Assembly (NCBI RefSeq): GCF_020911945.1
Contig: NZ_CP087135.1
Location: 3,197,501-3,261,500, forward strand
DNA: 64,000 bases
Origin: Flavobacterium galactosidilyticum
GTDB lineage: Bacteria; Bacteroidota; Bacteroidia; Flavobacteriales; Flavobacteriaceae
Direction of reading: 5' to 3'
This document shows, piece by piece, positions 1 to 10,626 of the stretch. The notes beneath the pieces are model-generated. The model was not told the DNA's origin. It ran no database searches and saw nothing but the letters and a program-made list of their open reading frames with translations. Every line of letters begins with the position of its first letter. The stretch's first letter is position 1. Position numbers and translations under genes: made by a program.

Positions 1-1500
<1,500 letters not shown>

Positions 1501-1704
1501 ATATTGTGCGTCAAGCTAAGCTTGACTATTATTATGCGACTCCAATTCTATCGGTGTTATTCAAATCTTTCGATTCTATTACTCTTATTCTTGTGTCACG
1601 CTTGTTAGCGTGACGGCTGTCAATTCAATATGTCTAGGAACGTGTTCTTCTTGTTTTTTTTTTCGCCTCGTTCAACTCACATGGTGTGTCTCTGGAAGCG
1701 GCTG

Positions 1705-1735
1705 CAAAAGTAAAACTTGTTTTCTTAACTGGCAA
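1705..1735 (-). promoter_or_regulatory. rRNA promoter, proximal copy (P1)
   Basis: On the minus strand there is a -33 TTG (1735-1733), a 20-base spacer and a -7 box TACTTTTG (1712-1705), an exact match to the Bacteroidota consensus TAnnTTTG. A GC-rich discriminator (CAGCCGC) follows and an A/T-rich stretch precedes it, as expected for an rRNA promoter. It lies about 200 bases before the 16S start. Confidence 0.8.
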
Positions 1736-1829
1736 GAAAAATTTGAAGTTTTTTTTGAGAAATTTTATCCCTCTTTTCTTCTGGTTTTCTTATCAATCTG
1801 TCAAGGAACTTTGCTTGTTTTGCGGGGTG

Positions 1830-1860
1830 CAAATGTAGTAAGGACTTTCGAATCTCACAA
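1830..1860 (-). promoter_or_regulatory. rRNA promoter, middle copy (P2)
   Basis: On the minus strand there is TTG (1860-1858), a 20-base spacer and TACATTTG (1837-1830), followed by the discriminator CACCCCGC. It lies 125 bases upstream of P1 and shares its layout, including an A/T-rich block upstream that may act as an UP element. Confidence 0.8.
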
Positions 1861-1950
1861 GCTTTTTTAAATCTTTTTTAGAAAATAATTTCTAATCTTA
1901 ATTTGATGTGCTTGTCAGTATTTTAAAGAACGCCTGCGTTGTTGCGGGTG

Positions 1951-1980
1951 CAAAAGTAGCGAGTTTAAACCACTATTCAA
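1951..1980 (-). promoter_or_regulatory. rRNA promoter, distal copy (P3)
   Basis: On the minus strand there is TTG (1980-1978), a 19-base spacer and TACTTTTG (1958-1951), followed by the discriminator CACCCGC. It lies 121 bases upstream of P2. The upstream block (about 1981-2030) is very rich in A and T runs, the strongest UP-like element of the three. Confidence 0.8.
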
Positions 1981-2039
1981 TACTTTTTAAGCGCTTTTTT
2001 AAAAAATTTTAAAACATTTTTTTTAACCCGCTCTAAACG

Positions 2040-2731
2040 TGAAGCTTGAAGTGAAAAGTTTTTTCTTAATCATTGCTAGCGTTTAAATAGAGTAACTCAA
2101 ATAACGCAATAACTAGCCCCGTAGGGTCTTTTGATTGATTTGGTTGTTCCTGTTTTAGGCACGCTCCTATGCTTCTTCTTATACCTACTATATCTAGGGA
2201 GTACATGTATCGCTTTTTATAGGAAGTACCAGAACGCTTATTACTACGAAATCCAACCGTAGATCAGACCAAGGCTGAAACCATCAGCGATGATTGAGCA
2301 TAATTAATTTAAGTTTTATCTCTATACCTTATATATAGGAATGATCGTGATTTTTAAATAATAACAATAAGCCCTGATTTTAAATACAGAATCGCATTAG
2401 GATTAGAAAAGCAATAGATAAGCGAAGCAGAACCAAACTTGACAAGGACTTGCAGCCAATCCCCCAACAATCTATAAAAGAACAGCTATTACTAAAAAAA
2501 GTAATAAAGGCTCTTTTATAAAGGGAAACGCCAAAAAAAATTAAAACTTAATCGTAACGAATAGCTTTGACTGTTACTATTTTGGTTATTATATAAGGTA
2601 GAAATATTAAACGAGTCAAGACAAAGGAAAATCTTGAGCAAATTCAAGTATGTTTTCAGCAAAATATCTTAGTATATCCTTTAGAAAAATCATATTAAAA
2701 TAAACAATTCGCTATTAGTCATTTAATAGCT
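2040..2731. other. Intergenic region between rRNA promoters and the ABC-F gene
   Basis: No ORF, RNA gene or clear repeat is visible in about 690 bases. The stretch near 2100-2300 is less A/T-rich than the rest and could be old gene debris, but no protein family is recognisable in any frame. Confidence 0.5.
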
Positions 2732-2739
2732 TACTTTTG
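2732..2739 (+). promoter_or_regulatory. Probable -7 box of the ABC-F gene
   Basis: TACTTTTG matches TAnnTTTG and lies 17 bases before the GTG start. No convincing -33 TTG lies at the right distance. The implied leader is about 10 bases. Confidence 0.5.
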
Positions 2740-2755
2740 CAAAAAAATTAGCATT

Positions 2756-4618
2756 GTGAATTACTTATCAGTTGAAAATATATCCAAGTCTTTTGGAGAA
2801 AGAACACTTTTTGAAAACATTTCTTTTGGAATTAACAAAGACCAAAAAATTGCCTTTATAGCCAAAAATGGCTCTGGAAAAACTACAATTATGAGTATCA
2901 TTAATGGTTTGGAAGAATCAGATACTGGCCAAGTGGTTTTGAGAAAAGGAATTAGAATGGCTTTCCTATCGCAAAATAACAATTTGCAAGATGAACTAAC
3001 CATTGAAGAAAGCATTTTCGCTTCGGATAACGAAATTCTGAAAGTTATTGAAGCCTATGAAAAAGCATTAGAAAATCCTGAAGATGAAGAAGCGTATCAA
3101 AAAGCTTTTGACGGAATGGATCAGCATAATGCCTGGGATTTTGAAACGCAATACAAACAAATTTTGTTCAAATTGAAGTTGGAAGACTTTAAACTGAAAG
3201 TAAAAAATCTTTCGGGTGGACAGAAAAAACGTTTGTCATTGGCTATTATTTTAATTAATCGTCCTGATTTATTAATTCTGGATGAACCTACGAATCACCT
3301 GGATTTAGAGATGATTGAATGGTTAGAAAGTTATTTTGCTAAAGAAAACATTACTTTGTTTATGGTTACGCACGACCGTTTCTTTTTAGAACGTGTTTGT
3401 AACGAAATCATTGAACTTGATAATGGAAAATTATACAACTACAAAGGAAATTACTCATACTATTTAGAGAAAAAAGAGGAACGCATTGCATCTGAAAACG
3501 CGAGTGTGGATAAAGCGCAAAACCTTTTTGTAAAAGAATTAGAATGGATGCGTCGCCAACCCAAAGCGAGAACGACTAAATCGAAATCGCGTCAAGATGA
3601 TTTTTACGATATCAAGGAAAAGGCACAAAGTCGTCGTCGCGAGAATAAAGTAGAGCTTGAAATAAATATGGAGCGTATGGGAAGCAAGATTATAGAGCTT
3701 CACAAAATTTCCAAAAAATTCAAGGATCATGTAATCATGGATAATTTCAGTTTTGACTTTCAACCAGGAGAACGCATTGGAATCATTGGAAAAAACGGAA
3801 CTGGAAAATCGACTTTTTTAAACTTATTGACAGGAACTTTACCACTTGATAGCGGAAAAGTAGTAATTGGTGAAACTATAAAATTAGGGTATTATACTCA
3901 AAGTGGAATCAACCCGAAACCTGGACAACGTGTAATTGACGTTATTAAGGAATATGGGGAATTTATTCCTTTGATGAAAGGAAAATTAATTTCAGCTTCG
4001 CAATTATTAGAGCGTTTTCTTTTTGATGCCAAAAAACAATACGATTTTGTAGATCGCTTGAGTGGTGGAGAATTAAAACGTCTGTACTTGTGTACCGTTT
4101 TGATTCAGAACCCGAACTTTTTGATTTTGGATGAGCCAACAAACGATTTGGATATCGTAACCTTAAACGTTCTAGAAAGCTTCCTTTTGGATTATCCTGG
4201 ATGCCTTTTGGTAGTTTCGCACGACCGTTATTTCATGGATAAAATTGTGGATCACTTGTTTATTTTTAGAGGACAAGGAGTTGTAGAAAATTTCCCTGGG
4301 AACTATTCCGATTTTAGAGCTTATGAAGACAGTGCTGATGTAGCTCAAAAGGAAGAAAATAAAGCGGAGAAAAAAGATTGGAAACAAAATAATCCTACAG
4401 GAAATTTGACTTTCAACGAGCAAAAAGAATATCAGAAAACAGAAAAGGAAATAAAGGAATTAGAAGCTCAAAAGATTTTGATAGAACAACTTTTTGCTGA
4501 TGGGAAAGTAGCTGATGACAGCATCGAAAAGAAAGCAAATGAATTGCAAAATATCATAAACAAAATAGAAGCAAAAGAAGAACGTTGGTTTGAGTTGAGT
4601 GCCAAAATGGAGGGATAA
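2756..4618 (+). CDS. uup: ABC-F family ATPase, Uup type
   Basis: This is a soluble duplicated ABC ATPase of 620 residues without membrane segments. NBD1 has Walker A AKNGSGKTT (36-44), signature LSGGQKKRL (152-160) and Walker B LLILDEPTNHLD. NBD2 has GKNGTGKST, LSGGELKRL and FLILDEPTNDLD. The charged C-terminal tail (about 555-620) is predicted coiled coil, as in the DNA-binding tail of Uup, which separates it from EttA. ABC-F proteins act on ribosomes, and Uup is also linked to excision of transposons and to DNA repair. The start is GTG, because the frame has no better start and the -7 box lies just upstream. It is a single gene, closed by a hairpin terminator. Confidence 0.9.
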   Translation: MNYLSVENISKSFGERTLFENISFGINKDQKIAFIAKNGSGKTTIMSIINGLEESDTGQVVLRKGIRMAFLSQNNNLQDELTIEESIFASDNEILKVIEAYEKALENPEDEEAYQKAFDGMDQHNAWDFETQYKQILFKLKLEDFKLKVKNLSGGQKKRLSLAIILINRPDLLILDEPTNHLDLEMIEWLESYFAKENITLFMVTHDRFFLERVCNEIIELDNGKLYNYKGNYSYYLEKKEERIASENASVDKAQNLFVKELEWMRRQPKARTTKSKSRQDDFYDIKEKAQSRRRENKVELEINMERMGSKIIELHKISKKFKDHVIMDNFSFDFQPGERIGIIGKNGTGKSTFLNLLTGTLPLDSGKVVIGETIKLGYYTQSGINPKPGQRVIDVIKEYGEFIPLMKGKLISASQLLERFLFDAKKQYDFVDRLSGGELKRLYLCTVLIQNPNFLILDEPTNDLDIVTLNVLESFLLDYPGCLLVVSHDRYFMDKIVDHLFIFRGQGVVENFPGNYSDFRAYEDSADVAQKEENKAEKKDWKQNNPTGNLTFNEQKEYQKTEKEIKELEAQKILIEQLFADGKVADDSIEKKANELQNIINKIEAKEERWFELSAKMEG

Positions 4619-4668
4619 AATTAGCACTCAGTGTTCAGTCGCAGTTTTCCTTAAACACTAAACTTTTT

Positions 4669-4707
4669 AAAAGCCACTACAAAATTTTATTTTGTAGTGG
4701 CTTTTTT
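4669..4707. terminator. Bidirectional hairpin terminator
   Basis: A perfect stem, AAAAGCCACTACAAAA paired with TTTTGTAGTGGCTTTT around a 4-5-base loop, with T-runs on both strands. It lies between the convergent ABC-F and SDR genes and can serve both. Confidence 0.9.
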
Positions 4708-4725
4708 GATATAAAACTCAAACCT

Positions 4726-6276
4726 CTACCAAGGTATCGGATTATAGTCTTTTAAAAATTTCCCACACCAATGTTTTCCTGTGTTTATGCCGTCAAATAA
4801 AGGATCCATTACACGCGCTGCGCCATCCACAATATCTAAAGGAGGTTGGAAATCTTCTTCTTCTTGTTTTCTTTTGGCTAATTCTGCTGGATCTTCATCA
4901 GTCACCCAGCCCGTATCAACTGCATTCATGAAAATTCCGGCTTTCGCCAATTCTCCTGCAGCAGTATGAGTAAGCATGTTCAAGGCCGCTTTGGCCATAT
5001 TAGTATGTGGATGACGCGCTTCTTTAAAAAAGCGATGAAACTTGCCTTCCATTGCTGAAACATTTATAATATGCTTTTGACCCGTATTATCCTTTTTCAT
5101 CACTTCCGAAAGTCGATTACACAATACAAACGGTGCTACAGAATTCACCAATTGTACTTCGATCATTTCGGTAGTTTCTATTTGGCCTAATTTCAAACGC
5201 CAACTGTTGGTTTTTCGCAAATCTACTTGCTGCAAGTCGGCATCGAGTTCTCCTTCCGGGAAAACTTCGTTCGCCACCAATGCATTATCAAATGAATACG
5301 GAATCTGCGATAATTTGGCAGAAGCCCGTAACCCTATTCCAGGTTCCGGTCCGTGCCAAGTTACTGGCATATTTTGATTAGAAGATACTCCCGATGTCAA
5401 CACTTTTAATTCCTCCAAACAATTCGTATGATCTAACAATAATTCTTGCGCCTGCTTTGGCAAATCTGCTATAGCACGTTCTTCGTTTTCCATCATATGC
5501 GTATAAAATCCGGCGGGACGTCGTACTGTTTGCGCCGCATTATTGATTAGAATGTCTAATCGGTCATACTTTTGGTCAATAAAATTACAGAAGATTTCGA
5601 CACTAGGAATATGTCGTAAATCTAATCCGTGAATTTTCAAACGGTGTCCCCAATCCATAAAATCTGGCTCTTTACCAAAACGTAAAGCAGAATCTACTGG
5701 AAAACGAGTGGTTGCTATAACAGTTGCTCCACCACGCAACAACATCAATGTAATATGATACCCAATTTTTAATCGGGATCCAGTGATAATAGCCACTTGC
5801 CCTTTGACATTGGCTGTTTGAAAGCGTTTGGCGTAATTAAAATCACCACAATCAGTACACATCGTGTCGTAAAAATGGTGCATTTTACTATACGAAGTTT
5901 TACATACGTAACAATTTCTAGGTGTTTCTAGCTCCAGTTGCTCTTTACTATTAAGTTCATTAAAAGCTAATAATTTTGGTGCAACAAAAACACTTGCTTC
6001 ACGAGCATAACGAATTCCTGTTTCTTTACGTGCCGTTCTATCTTGCTTTTCTTTTTTGCGTTTCGCAACTGCTTTTCCATCTTTTTTTCTACGAGAAAGT
6101 TCGTCACGATCGGGTCTTGAAAATTGACCTGCGGCTTTGATTAACGCTGTTCTTTGTTGTTTTGGAATATCAAATATCTGATCGGTATCCGTATTTAATT
6201 GAGAGAGAATTTCAATACAACGGTTAATTTCTTCCGAGGTGATTACTCCTTCATGTACTTGTTCTTCGTTCATCAT
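4726..6276 (-). CDS. SDR-fold protein with N-terminal Cys4 module and no catalytic Tyr
   Basis: A 516-residue protein in three parts. Residues 1-120 are charged (Lys/Arg-rich, about 55-90). A putative zinc site, CxxC at C122/C125 and C140/C143, comes next. An extended Rossmann SDR domain begins at about 158, with nucleotide motif TGSRLKIG (165-172) and NNAA (245-248). The catalytic Ser is present (S407), but the YxxxK motif reads T425-N-M-A-K429, so the tyrosine is missing. About 130 residues are inserted between NNAA and the active-site strand compared with a classical 250-residue SDR. It is probably not a standard dehydrogenase; it may be a binding protein or may use other chemistry. Two adjacent ATG codons (6276, 6273) make the start slightly uncertain. 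The substrate is unknown. Confidence 0.75.
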   Translation of the reverse strand: MMNEEQVHEGVITSEEINRCIEILSQLNTDTDQIFDIPKQQRTALIKAAGQFSRPDRDELSRRKKDGKAVAKRKKEKQDRTARKETGIRYAREASVFVAPKLLAFNELNSKEQLELETPRNCYVCKTSYSKMHHFYDTMCTDCGDFNYAKRFQTANVKGQVAIITGSRLKIGYHITLMLLRGGATVIATTRFPVDSALRFGKEPDFMDWGHRLKIHGLDLRHIPSVEIFCNFIDQKYDRLDILINNAAQTVRRPAGFYTHMMENEERAIADLPKQAQELLLDHTNCLEELKVLTSGVSSNQNMPVTWHGPEPGIGLRASAKLSQIPYSFDNALVANEVFPEGELDADLQQVDLRKTNSWRLKLGQIETTEMIEVQLVNSVAPFVLCNRLSEVMKKDNTGQKHIINVSAMEGKFHRFFKEARHPHTNMAKAALNMLTHTAAGELAKAGIFMNAVDTGWVTDEDPAELAKRKQEEEDFQPPLDIVDGAARVMDPLFDGINTGKHWCGKFLKDYNPIPW

Positions 6277-6312
6277 CTGCTGAAATTATATAACTATTGA
6301 TTTTTAAGAGCG

Positions 6313-6320
6313 CAAAGATA
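6313..6320 (-). promoter_or_regulatory. Probable -7 box of the Cys4-SDR gene
   Basis: Minus-strand TATCTTTG matches TAnnTTTG, 36 bases before the start codon. The -33 element is not clear. Confidence 0.45.
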
Positions 6321-6434
6321 GTTTTTTTGAAGTGACTTAATTTTTGAACTGACATCTATCTTTTAAACTTTAAAAACGCAACTCACATTAACTCCTAAAC
6401 TTTGTATCTTTACCCCTTGAAGCTTAAAAAAACT

Positions 6435-7214
6435 ATGCTATTCCAAATAAAGTCCTACTTAAAATTTCTTTGGCTATCAAAAAACGAACATGCAGTACAT
6501 TCTCCGTTTGTGTTTACATTGATTACAAAATGTTTTTATGATAAAAAGTCCAAACACGAATATCTGGTCTTGAAAAAATATCGAAAATCACTTCTAGAAA
6601 ATAAAAATACTATTGAAGTAACTGATTTTGGTGCTGGCTCCAAAGTTTTTAAATCCAACAGTAGAGAAATTTCAAAAATTGCTGAGACAGCTGGAATAAG
6701 TTCAAAAAGAGCTGAATTGCTATTTAGAGTTACCAATTATTTTCAACCCAAACACATTCTAGAAATTGGTACATCCTTAGGATTGGCAACCGCTGCCCTC
6801 TCGTTAGGGAATAAAAATTCCGAAATAACTACCTTAGAAGGTTGCGAAAATACGATAGGAATTGCAAAAAATCAATTACAAACAATTAATTGTGCAACTG
6901 TTAAATTTATAAATACGGAATTCAGTGCCTATTTAAAAAACACCAAGCTTAAAAGTCAATTTTTCGACCTAATTTATTTTGATGGAAATCACCAGAAGCA
7001 AGCTACTTTAGACTATTTTGAAGCATTACTCCCTACAATTACTAACGACACAGTATGGATCTTTGATGATATTCATTGGTCTAAAGAAATGGAAGAAGCA
7101 TGGAAAATCATACAAAAACACCCAAAGGTTACGGTAACTATCGACACGTTTCAATGGGGATTTGTATTTTTTAGACGAGAACAACCAAAAGAACATTTCA
7201 TCATTAGGGTATAG
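6435..7214 (+). CDS. Class I SAM-dependent methyltransferase (O-methyltransferase-like)
   Basis: From the ATG at 6435 the product is 259 residues. The frame opens earlier at a TTG (6402), but that codon overlaps a likely -7 region (TATCTTTA, 6405-6412), so the ATG is preferred. Motif I is HILEIGTSLGLAT and a second acidic strand is IYFDGNH, as in the O-methyltransferase/class I fold. A hydrophobic N-terminal patch (LFQIKSYLKFLWL) and HAVHSPFVF precede the domain, a pattern common in Bacteroidota members. The substrate cannot be inferred. The carbonic anhydrase starts 31 bases downstream with its own promoter inside the gap. Confidence 0.8.
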   Translation: MLFQIKSYLKFLWLSKNEHAVHSPFVFTLITKCFYDKKSKHEYLVLKKYRKSLLENKNTIEVTDFGAGSKVFKSNSREISKIAETAGISSKRAELLFRVTNYFQPKHILEIGTSLGLATAALSLGNKNSEITTLEGCENTIGIAKNQLQTINCATVKFINTEFSAYLKNTKLKSQFFDLIYFDGNHQKQATLDYFEALLPTITNDTVWIFDDIHWSKEMEEAWKIIQKHPKVTVTIDTFQWGFVFFRREQPKEHFIIRV

Positions 7215-7219
7215 ATTAT

Positions 7220-7227
7220 TATATTTG
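7220..7227 (+). promoter_or_regulatory. -7 box of the carbonic anhydrase gene
   Basis: TATATTTG is an exact TAnnTTTG match 18 bases before the ATG at 7246. It lies downstream of the earlier in-frame start at 7162, which supports the later start. Confidence 0.6.
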
Positions 7228-7245
7228 CAATCTAAACACACCTAT

Positions 7246-7875
7246 ATGGACATCAAACAAATATTCGAGAATAACAAAAATTGGATTGCAAAAAAGCTTC
7301 AGAGCGACAACAAGTATTTTGAAAAGCTTTCCGACGGACAAACTCCAGAATTCCTATATATAGGTTGTTCAGATAGTCGTGTTTCTGCTGAAGACCTTAT
7401 GGGACTAGAACCCGGACAAGTTTTTGTACATCGAAATATTGCGAACATGGTCCCAAATACGGACCTTAATTCAATGTCAGTTATTAATTACGCAGTGACC
7501 AGCTTAAAAGTTAATCACATTGTAGTTTGTGGACATTACGGCTGTGGTGGTGTACTCGCCGCTATGCAACAAGCAGATTTGGGAATATTAAATCCTTGGT
7601 TAAGAAACATTCGCGATGTATTTCGTTTGCATAGAAATGAACTCGATGCTATTGAAGATGAAGGGCAAAAATATAGAAGGCTAGTTGAACTTAATGTTCA
7701 AGAACAATGCATCAACGTGATAAAAACTGCTGAAGTTCAAAGAGCAAACAGACAGCGCAATCTAAAGGTGTACGGATGGGTTTTTGATATTCACACTGGA
7801 AATTTAATTGATTTGAATATTGATGTTGACGCTATATTTAAAGAAATTACATCTATTTATAAAATAGCAGATTAA
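7246..7875 (+). CDS. can: Beta-class carbonic anhydrase
   Basis: Predicted zinc enzyme interconverting CO2 and bicarbonate in the cytoplasm, 209 residues. The zinc ligands are visible: C41 in the IGCSDSRV motif, and H97 and C100 in VVCGHYGCGGVLAA. The D43-R45 dyad that gates the zinc is intact. HRNIANMV (62-69) is the usual third conserved block. The frame is open from 7162, inside the methyltransferase gene, but family length and the promoter at 7220 favour the ATG at 7246. It forms a single transcription unit ended by a strong hairpin. Confidence 0.93.
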   Translation: MDIKQIFENNKNWIAKKLQSDNKYFEKLSDGQTPEFLYIGCSDSRVSAEDLMGLEPGQVFVHRNIANMVPNTDLNSMSVINYAVTSLKVNHIVVCGHYGCGGVLAAMQQADLGILNPWLRNIRDVFRLHRNELDAIEDEGQKYRRLVELNVQEQCINVIKTAEVQRANRQRNLKVYGWVFDIHTGNLIDLNIDVDAIFKEITSIYKIAD

Positions 7876-7906
7876 ATTTTTATTTACTTTTTTGAAAAGT
7901 AATGAA

Positions 7907-7953
7907 TATAAAAATAGGCTAGTTCACCTCTTGTGAAATAGCCTATTTTTATA
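7907..7953. terminator. Bidirectional hairpin terminator
   Basis: Stem TATAAAAATAGGCTA paired with TAGCCTATTTTTATA, extended inside the loop by a GTTCAC/GTGAA pairing. It closes the carbonic anhydrase unit. Confidence 0.85.
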
Positions 7954-7974
7954 TTATTCGAGTCAAATTTAAAA

Positions 7975-8005
7975 AAATATGACAGCCATCCCTGACTGTC
8001 ATATT
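7975..8005 (-). terminator. Terminator of the lipoprotein gene
   Basis: Stem AAATATGACAG paired with CTGTCATATTT around a 9-base loop. On the minus strand it is followed by seven T residues. It lies 21 bases past the stop of the lipoprotein gene. Confidence 0.85.
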
Positions 8006-8025
8006 TCACCTAAACTAATAATCCC

Positions 8026-8697
8026 TTATTGTTTAGCTTTATTCATTTCTTCTGATTTTGCTCCCATTCTATTTAAGGTATACATTGGTGCAAATTTGAT
8101 TTTTAAACCAGCAATTTTTCTATTGTCTTCAGAAGAAAGACCTTCTTTTTCAACAGTATTTTTTCTGCTATCTAATGCTTCATACATTGCTTTAACCTCG
8201 TCCCAATCTTCACGTGAATATTGATCTTTATTGTTTTCTACGGTGTGAATAAATTGTTGATATACACTATGAATGTTAGCTGCATTTACCCAACTAAAAT
8301 TCATATCATCACCAATTTTTCCAGCACCAAACAAAGCATTTCTAATTTTTTGTTTGCTACTTGGTTCTGCAGCTGCTTCATCAGCCATTTTTTTAGCTTC
8401 CATTTTAATTTTCAAAGCTTCGTATTTCGCTTTACTTGCATCAATACGTGCTTGTTCAGTGGTATTATCTTTGACATCTGCAATTGCAGCTTCAGCTTCA
8501 ACAATTTTCATGTCATAAGAAGATTCGATTGCTTTCCAATTACCTTCTGCTTCAGCCTCAGCTACATTACCTAATGAATCTACATAAGTAACATAAGAGT
8601 CGATTTTCTTTTCTGCTTGTTCTGCTTTCTCATCTTTACAAGATGCAAATCCAATAGTCATTACGGCTAATCCTAAAACTAATTTTGTATTTTTCAT
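8026..8697 (-). CDS. Predicted lipoprotein of unknown function, helical
   Basis: A 223-residue protein with a lipoprotein signal: a short basic start, a hydrophobic core and the lipobox GFASC with C20 as lipidation site. The mature part is rich in Ala, Glu and Lys and probably mostly helical (about 50-115 coiled-coil-like). No enzymatic motif is seen. It should be anchored in the inner or outer membrane facing the periplasm. It is transcribed alone from a strong-looking promoter, which suggests an abundant envelope protein, though this is inferred. The family was not recognised with certainty. Confidence 0.7.
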   Translation of the reverse strand: MKNTKLVLGLAVMTIGFASCKDEKAEQAEKKIDSYVTYVDSLGNVAEAEAEGNWKAIESSYDMKIVEAEAAIADVKDNTTEQARIDASKAKYEALKIKMEAKKMADEAAAEPSSKQKIRNALFGAGKIGDDMNFSWVNAANIHSVYQQFIHTVENNKDQYSREDWDEVKAMYEALDSRKNTVEKEGLSSEDNRKIAGLKIKFAPMYTLNRMGAKSEEMNKAKQ

Positions 8698-8727
8698 AAT
8701 ATTTTGTTTTGATTAATTATTATGTAG

Positions 8728-8757
8728 CAAATGTAAATGATATTGCTATATATTCAA
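8728..8757 (-). promoter_or_regulatory. Promoter of the lipoprotein gene
   Basis: Minus-strand TTG (8757-8755), 19-base spacer and TACATTTG (8735-8728), an exact match to the Bacteroidota consensus. The leader would be about 20-25 bases. Confidence 0.75.
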
Positions 8758-9066
8758 TAAATAACCAATAATTATGTAATTAATTAATATAATTGTGAAA
8801 TTAACAGTGAATGAGAAGTAATTATACAAAATTACAATTTAATTGTATAAGCTTTTTTCATGCATTTTAAGTATTGTTTAAGCAATTTCAATTGCCCATC
8901 TATCATTAAAGAAAGAGAAATAGTGAAAACGCTAGATTTCATTATTTTAATAGTGTAACAAATTTTAAAAATGTCTACTTACTGTTAGTTCAAAAGTTTT
9001 TGTACTTTTAAAATCTGAATTAATAGCATCCTAAGCATCGTCTCAGGTTAAAAATCATACATTCTA
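8758..9066. other. Intergenic region before the ABC ATPase gene
   Basis: Very A/T-rich. A weak -7 candidate (TACTTTTA at about 9003-9010) precedes the ABC ATPase. A phrase at about 9025-9052 (GCATCGTCTCAGGTTAAAAATC) closely resembles one at about 9824-9848 ahead of the next gene. Nothing else is recognisable. Confidence 0.5.
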
Positions 9067-9756
9067 ATGGCAAACCCGCTTATAAAAATAACGAATATCA
9101 AAAGAGATTTTGTACTAGGAAATGAAATCGTTTATGTGCTTAAAGGCATTGATTTAGAAATAAACAAAGGCGAATATGTAGCATTAATGGGTCCTTCAGG
9201 CTCTGGAAAGTCTACACTAATGAATTTATTAGGCTGTTTAGACACACCAACATCCGGAAATTATATTTTAAACGGAAAAGATGTGAGTCAGATGAAAGAT
9301 GATGAACTAGCCGAAATTAGAAATAAAGAAATAGGTTTCGTTTTCCAGACATTCAACCTTTTACCAAGAACAACAGCACTAGATAATGTGGCTTTACCCA
9401 TGATTTATGCAGGTTTTTCTAAAGCAGATCGAAGTAAAAGAGCAACCGAAGTTCTTGAGCAAGTAAATCTTGCGGACAGAATGGATCACCAACCCAACCA
9501 ACTGTCAGGAGGACAACGTCAGCGTGTTGCTATTGCTAGAGCTCTGGTAAACAAACCATCTATTATTCTTGCCGATGAACCTACAGGAAACCTTGACAGC
9601 AAGACTTCACTTGAAATCATGAAACTCTTTGGAGATATCCACGCTAATGGAAATACTGTAATTCTGGTAACGCATGAGGAAGAAATTGCTGCTTATGCGC
9701 ATAGAATCATCCGCTTGAGAGATGGTTTAATTGAGAGTGACACTACAAATAAGTAA
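9067..9756 (+). CDS. ABC transporter ATP-binding protein, MacB/LolD-like
   Basis: A 229-residue single-domain ABC ATPase: Walker [10 protein letters not shown] (42-50), Q-loop Q93, signature LSGGQ (145-149) followed by [10 protein letters not shown], and Walker [13 protein letters not shown] (165-176). PTGNLD and the length are typical of the MacB/LolD/FtsE group, whose ATPases pair with FtsX/MacB-type permeases in lipoprotein sorting, efflux or cell-wall signalling. No permease gene is adjacent, so the partner is encoded elsewhere and the substrate cannot be assigned. Confidence 0.88.
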   Translation: MANPLIKITNIKRDFVLGNEIVYVLKGIDLEINKGEYVALMGPSGSGKSTLMNLLGCLDTPTSGNYILNGKDVSQMKDDELAEIRNKEIGFVFQTFNLLPRTTALDNVALPMIYAGFSKADRSKRATEVLEQVNLADRMDHQPNQLSGGQRQRVAIARALVNKPSIILADEPTGNLDSKTSLEIMKLFGDIHANGNTVILVTHEEEIAAYAHRIIRLRDGLIESDTTNK

Positions 9757-9872
9757 TATCAAATTTATGATATTAGATTTATGATTTTCTATTCATAACA
9801 TCAAATCTGCAATGCTTCCTTAGTTAGCCATCGCTCAGGTCTAAAATCGTTAATAAACAATCTAAAATCACA

Positions 9873-10442
9873 ATGAAAGTATATACAAAAACAGGAGATA
9901 AAGGCACAACAGCTCTTTTTGGAGGAACGCGCGTCCCTAAAGATCACGCCCGCATAGAAAGTTACGGAACAGTTGACGAATTAAATTCACATATAGGATT
10001 AATTCGTGATCAAGATATGAATGCACACTATAAAGATATTTTAATCGAAATTCAAGATCGTTTGTTTACCGTAGGTGCAATTCTTGCTACGCCACCTGAA
10101 AAAGAAGTAATGAAAAATGGAGAGCTACGATTGAAAAAATTAGGAATTATAGAATCTGACATTGAATTATTAGAAAATGAAATTGACGCCATGGAAGAAG
10201 TATTACCACCAATGACGCATTTCGTACTTCCTGGTGGACACACTACTGTGTCATATTGTCATATAGCACGTTGTGTTTGTCGTCGTGCAGAACGTTTAGC
10301 GGTCCATTTAAGCCATAATGAACCTGTTGCTGAGATCGCAATCATGTACTTAAACCGACTTTCTGACTATCTTTTTGTGTTGGCACGAAAGTTGTCTCAT
10401 GACTTGAACGCTAACGAAGTTCAATGGATACCGAGGAAGTAA
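9873..10442 (+). CDS. PduO-type ATP:cob(I)alamin adenosyltransferase
   Basis: 189 residues, the usual length for the family. It begins with MKVYTKTGDKGTTALFGG, the ATP-binding N-terminal motif, followed by YGTVDELNSHIGL. The C-terminal half has the helical-bundle motif CRRAERLAVHL and ends with LNRLSDYLFVLARKL. It transfers adenosyl from ATP to cob(I)alamin to make coenzyme B12. A B12 mutase such as methylmalonyl-CoA mutase is the usual client but is not in the window. It is a stand-alone gene followed by a large inverted repeat. Confidence 0.92.
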   Translation: MKVYTKTGDKGTTALFGGTRVPKDHARIESYGTVDELNSHIGLIRDQDMNAHYKDILIEIQDRLFTVGAILATPPEKEVMKNGELRLKKLGIIESDIELLENEIDAMEEVLPPMTHFVLPGGHTTVSYCHIARCVCRRAERLAVHLSHNEPVAEIAIMYLNRLSDYLFVLARKLSHDLNANEVQWIPRK

Positions 10443-10443
10443 G

Positions 10444-10529
10444 ATTTCAGATTAAGGAATAACGATTTTTGATTTTAAATGTATTAAAAAAATCAAAAAT
10501 CGTTATTCAAAAGTCAAAAATCTGAAATG
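10444..10529. repeat. Large two-part inverted repeat after the adenosyltransferase
   Basis: The inner stem is a perfect 19 bp (AATAACGATTTTTGATTTT, 10459-10477, with its complement at 10490-10508). The outer stem is 9 bp (TTTCAGATT, 10446-10454, with AATCTGAAA, 10520-10528). An asymmetric bulge separates them. The sequence is built from the AATC/GATT words typical of flavobacterial intergenic repeats. It may act as a transcript end, but it has no clean T-tract. Confidence 0.7.
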
Positions 10530-10574
10530 AATTTAAACGTTCTTAACTTTAACTAAAAATAAATCATTTTTTAC

Positions 10575-10604
10575 TTGTCTCTGTCAGTAAAAATTTTATT
10601 TTTG
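10575..10604 (+). promoter_or_regulatory. Promoter of the DUF2795 gene
   Basis: TTG (10575-10577), 19-base spacer and TATTTTTG (10597-10604). The predicted leader is about 15 bases. Confidence 0.75.
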
Positions 10605-10626
10605 CACAAAACTAAATCGACAACAA

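Noticed and set aside
2040..2731. Possible decayed gene before the ABC-F gene
   Set aside because: Translations of all frames gave no recognisable family stretch.
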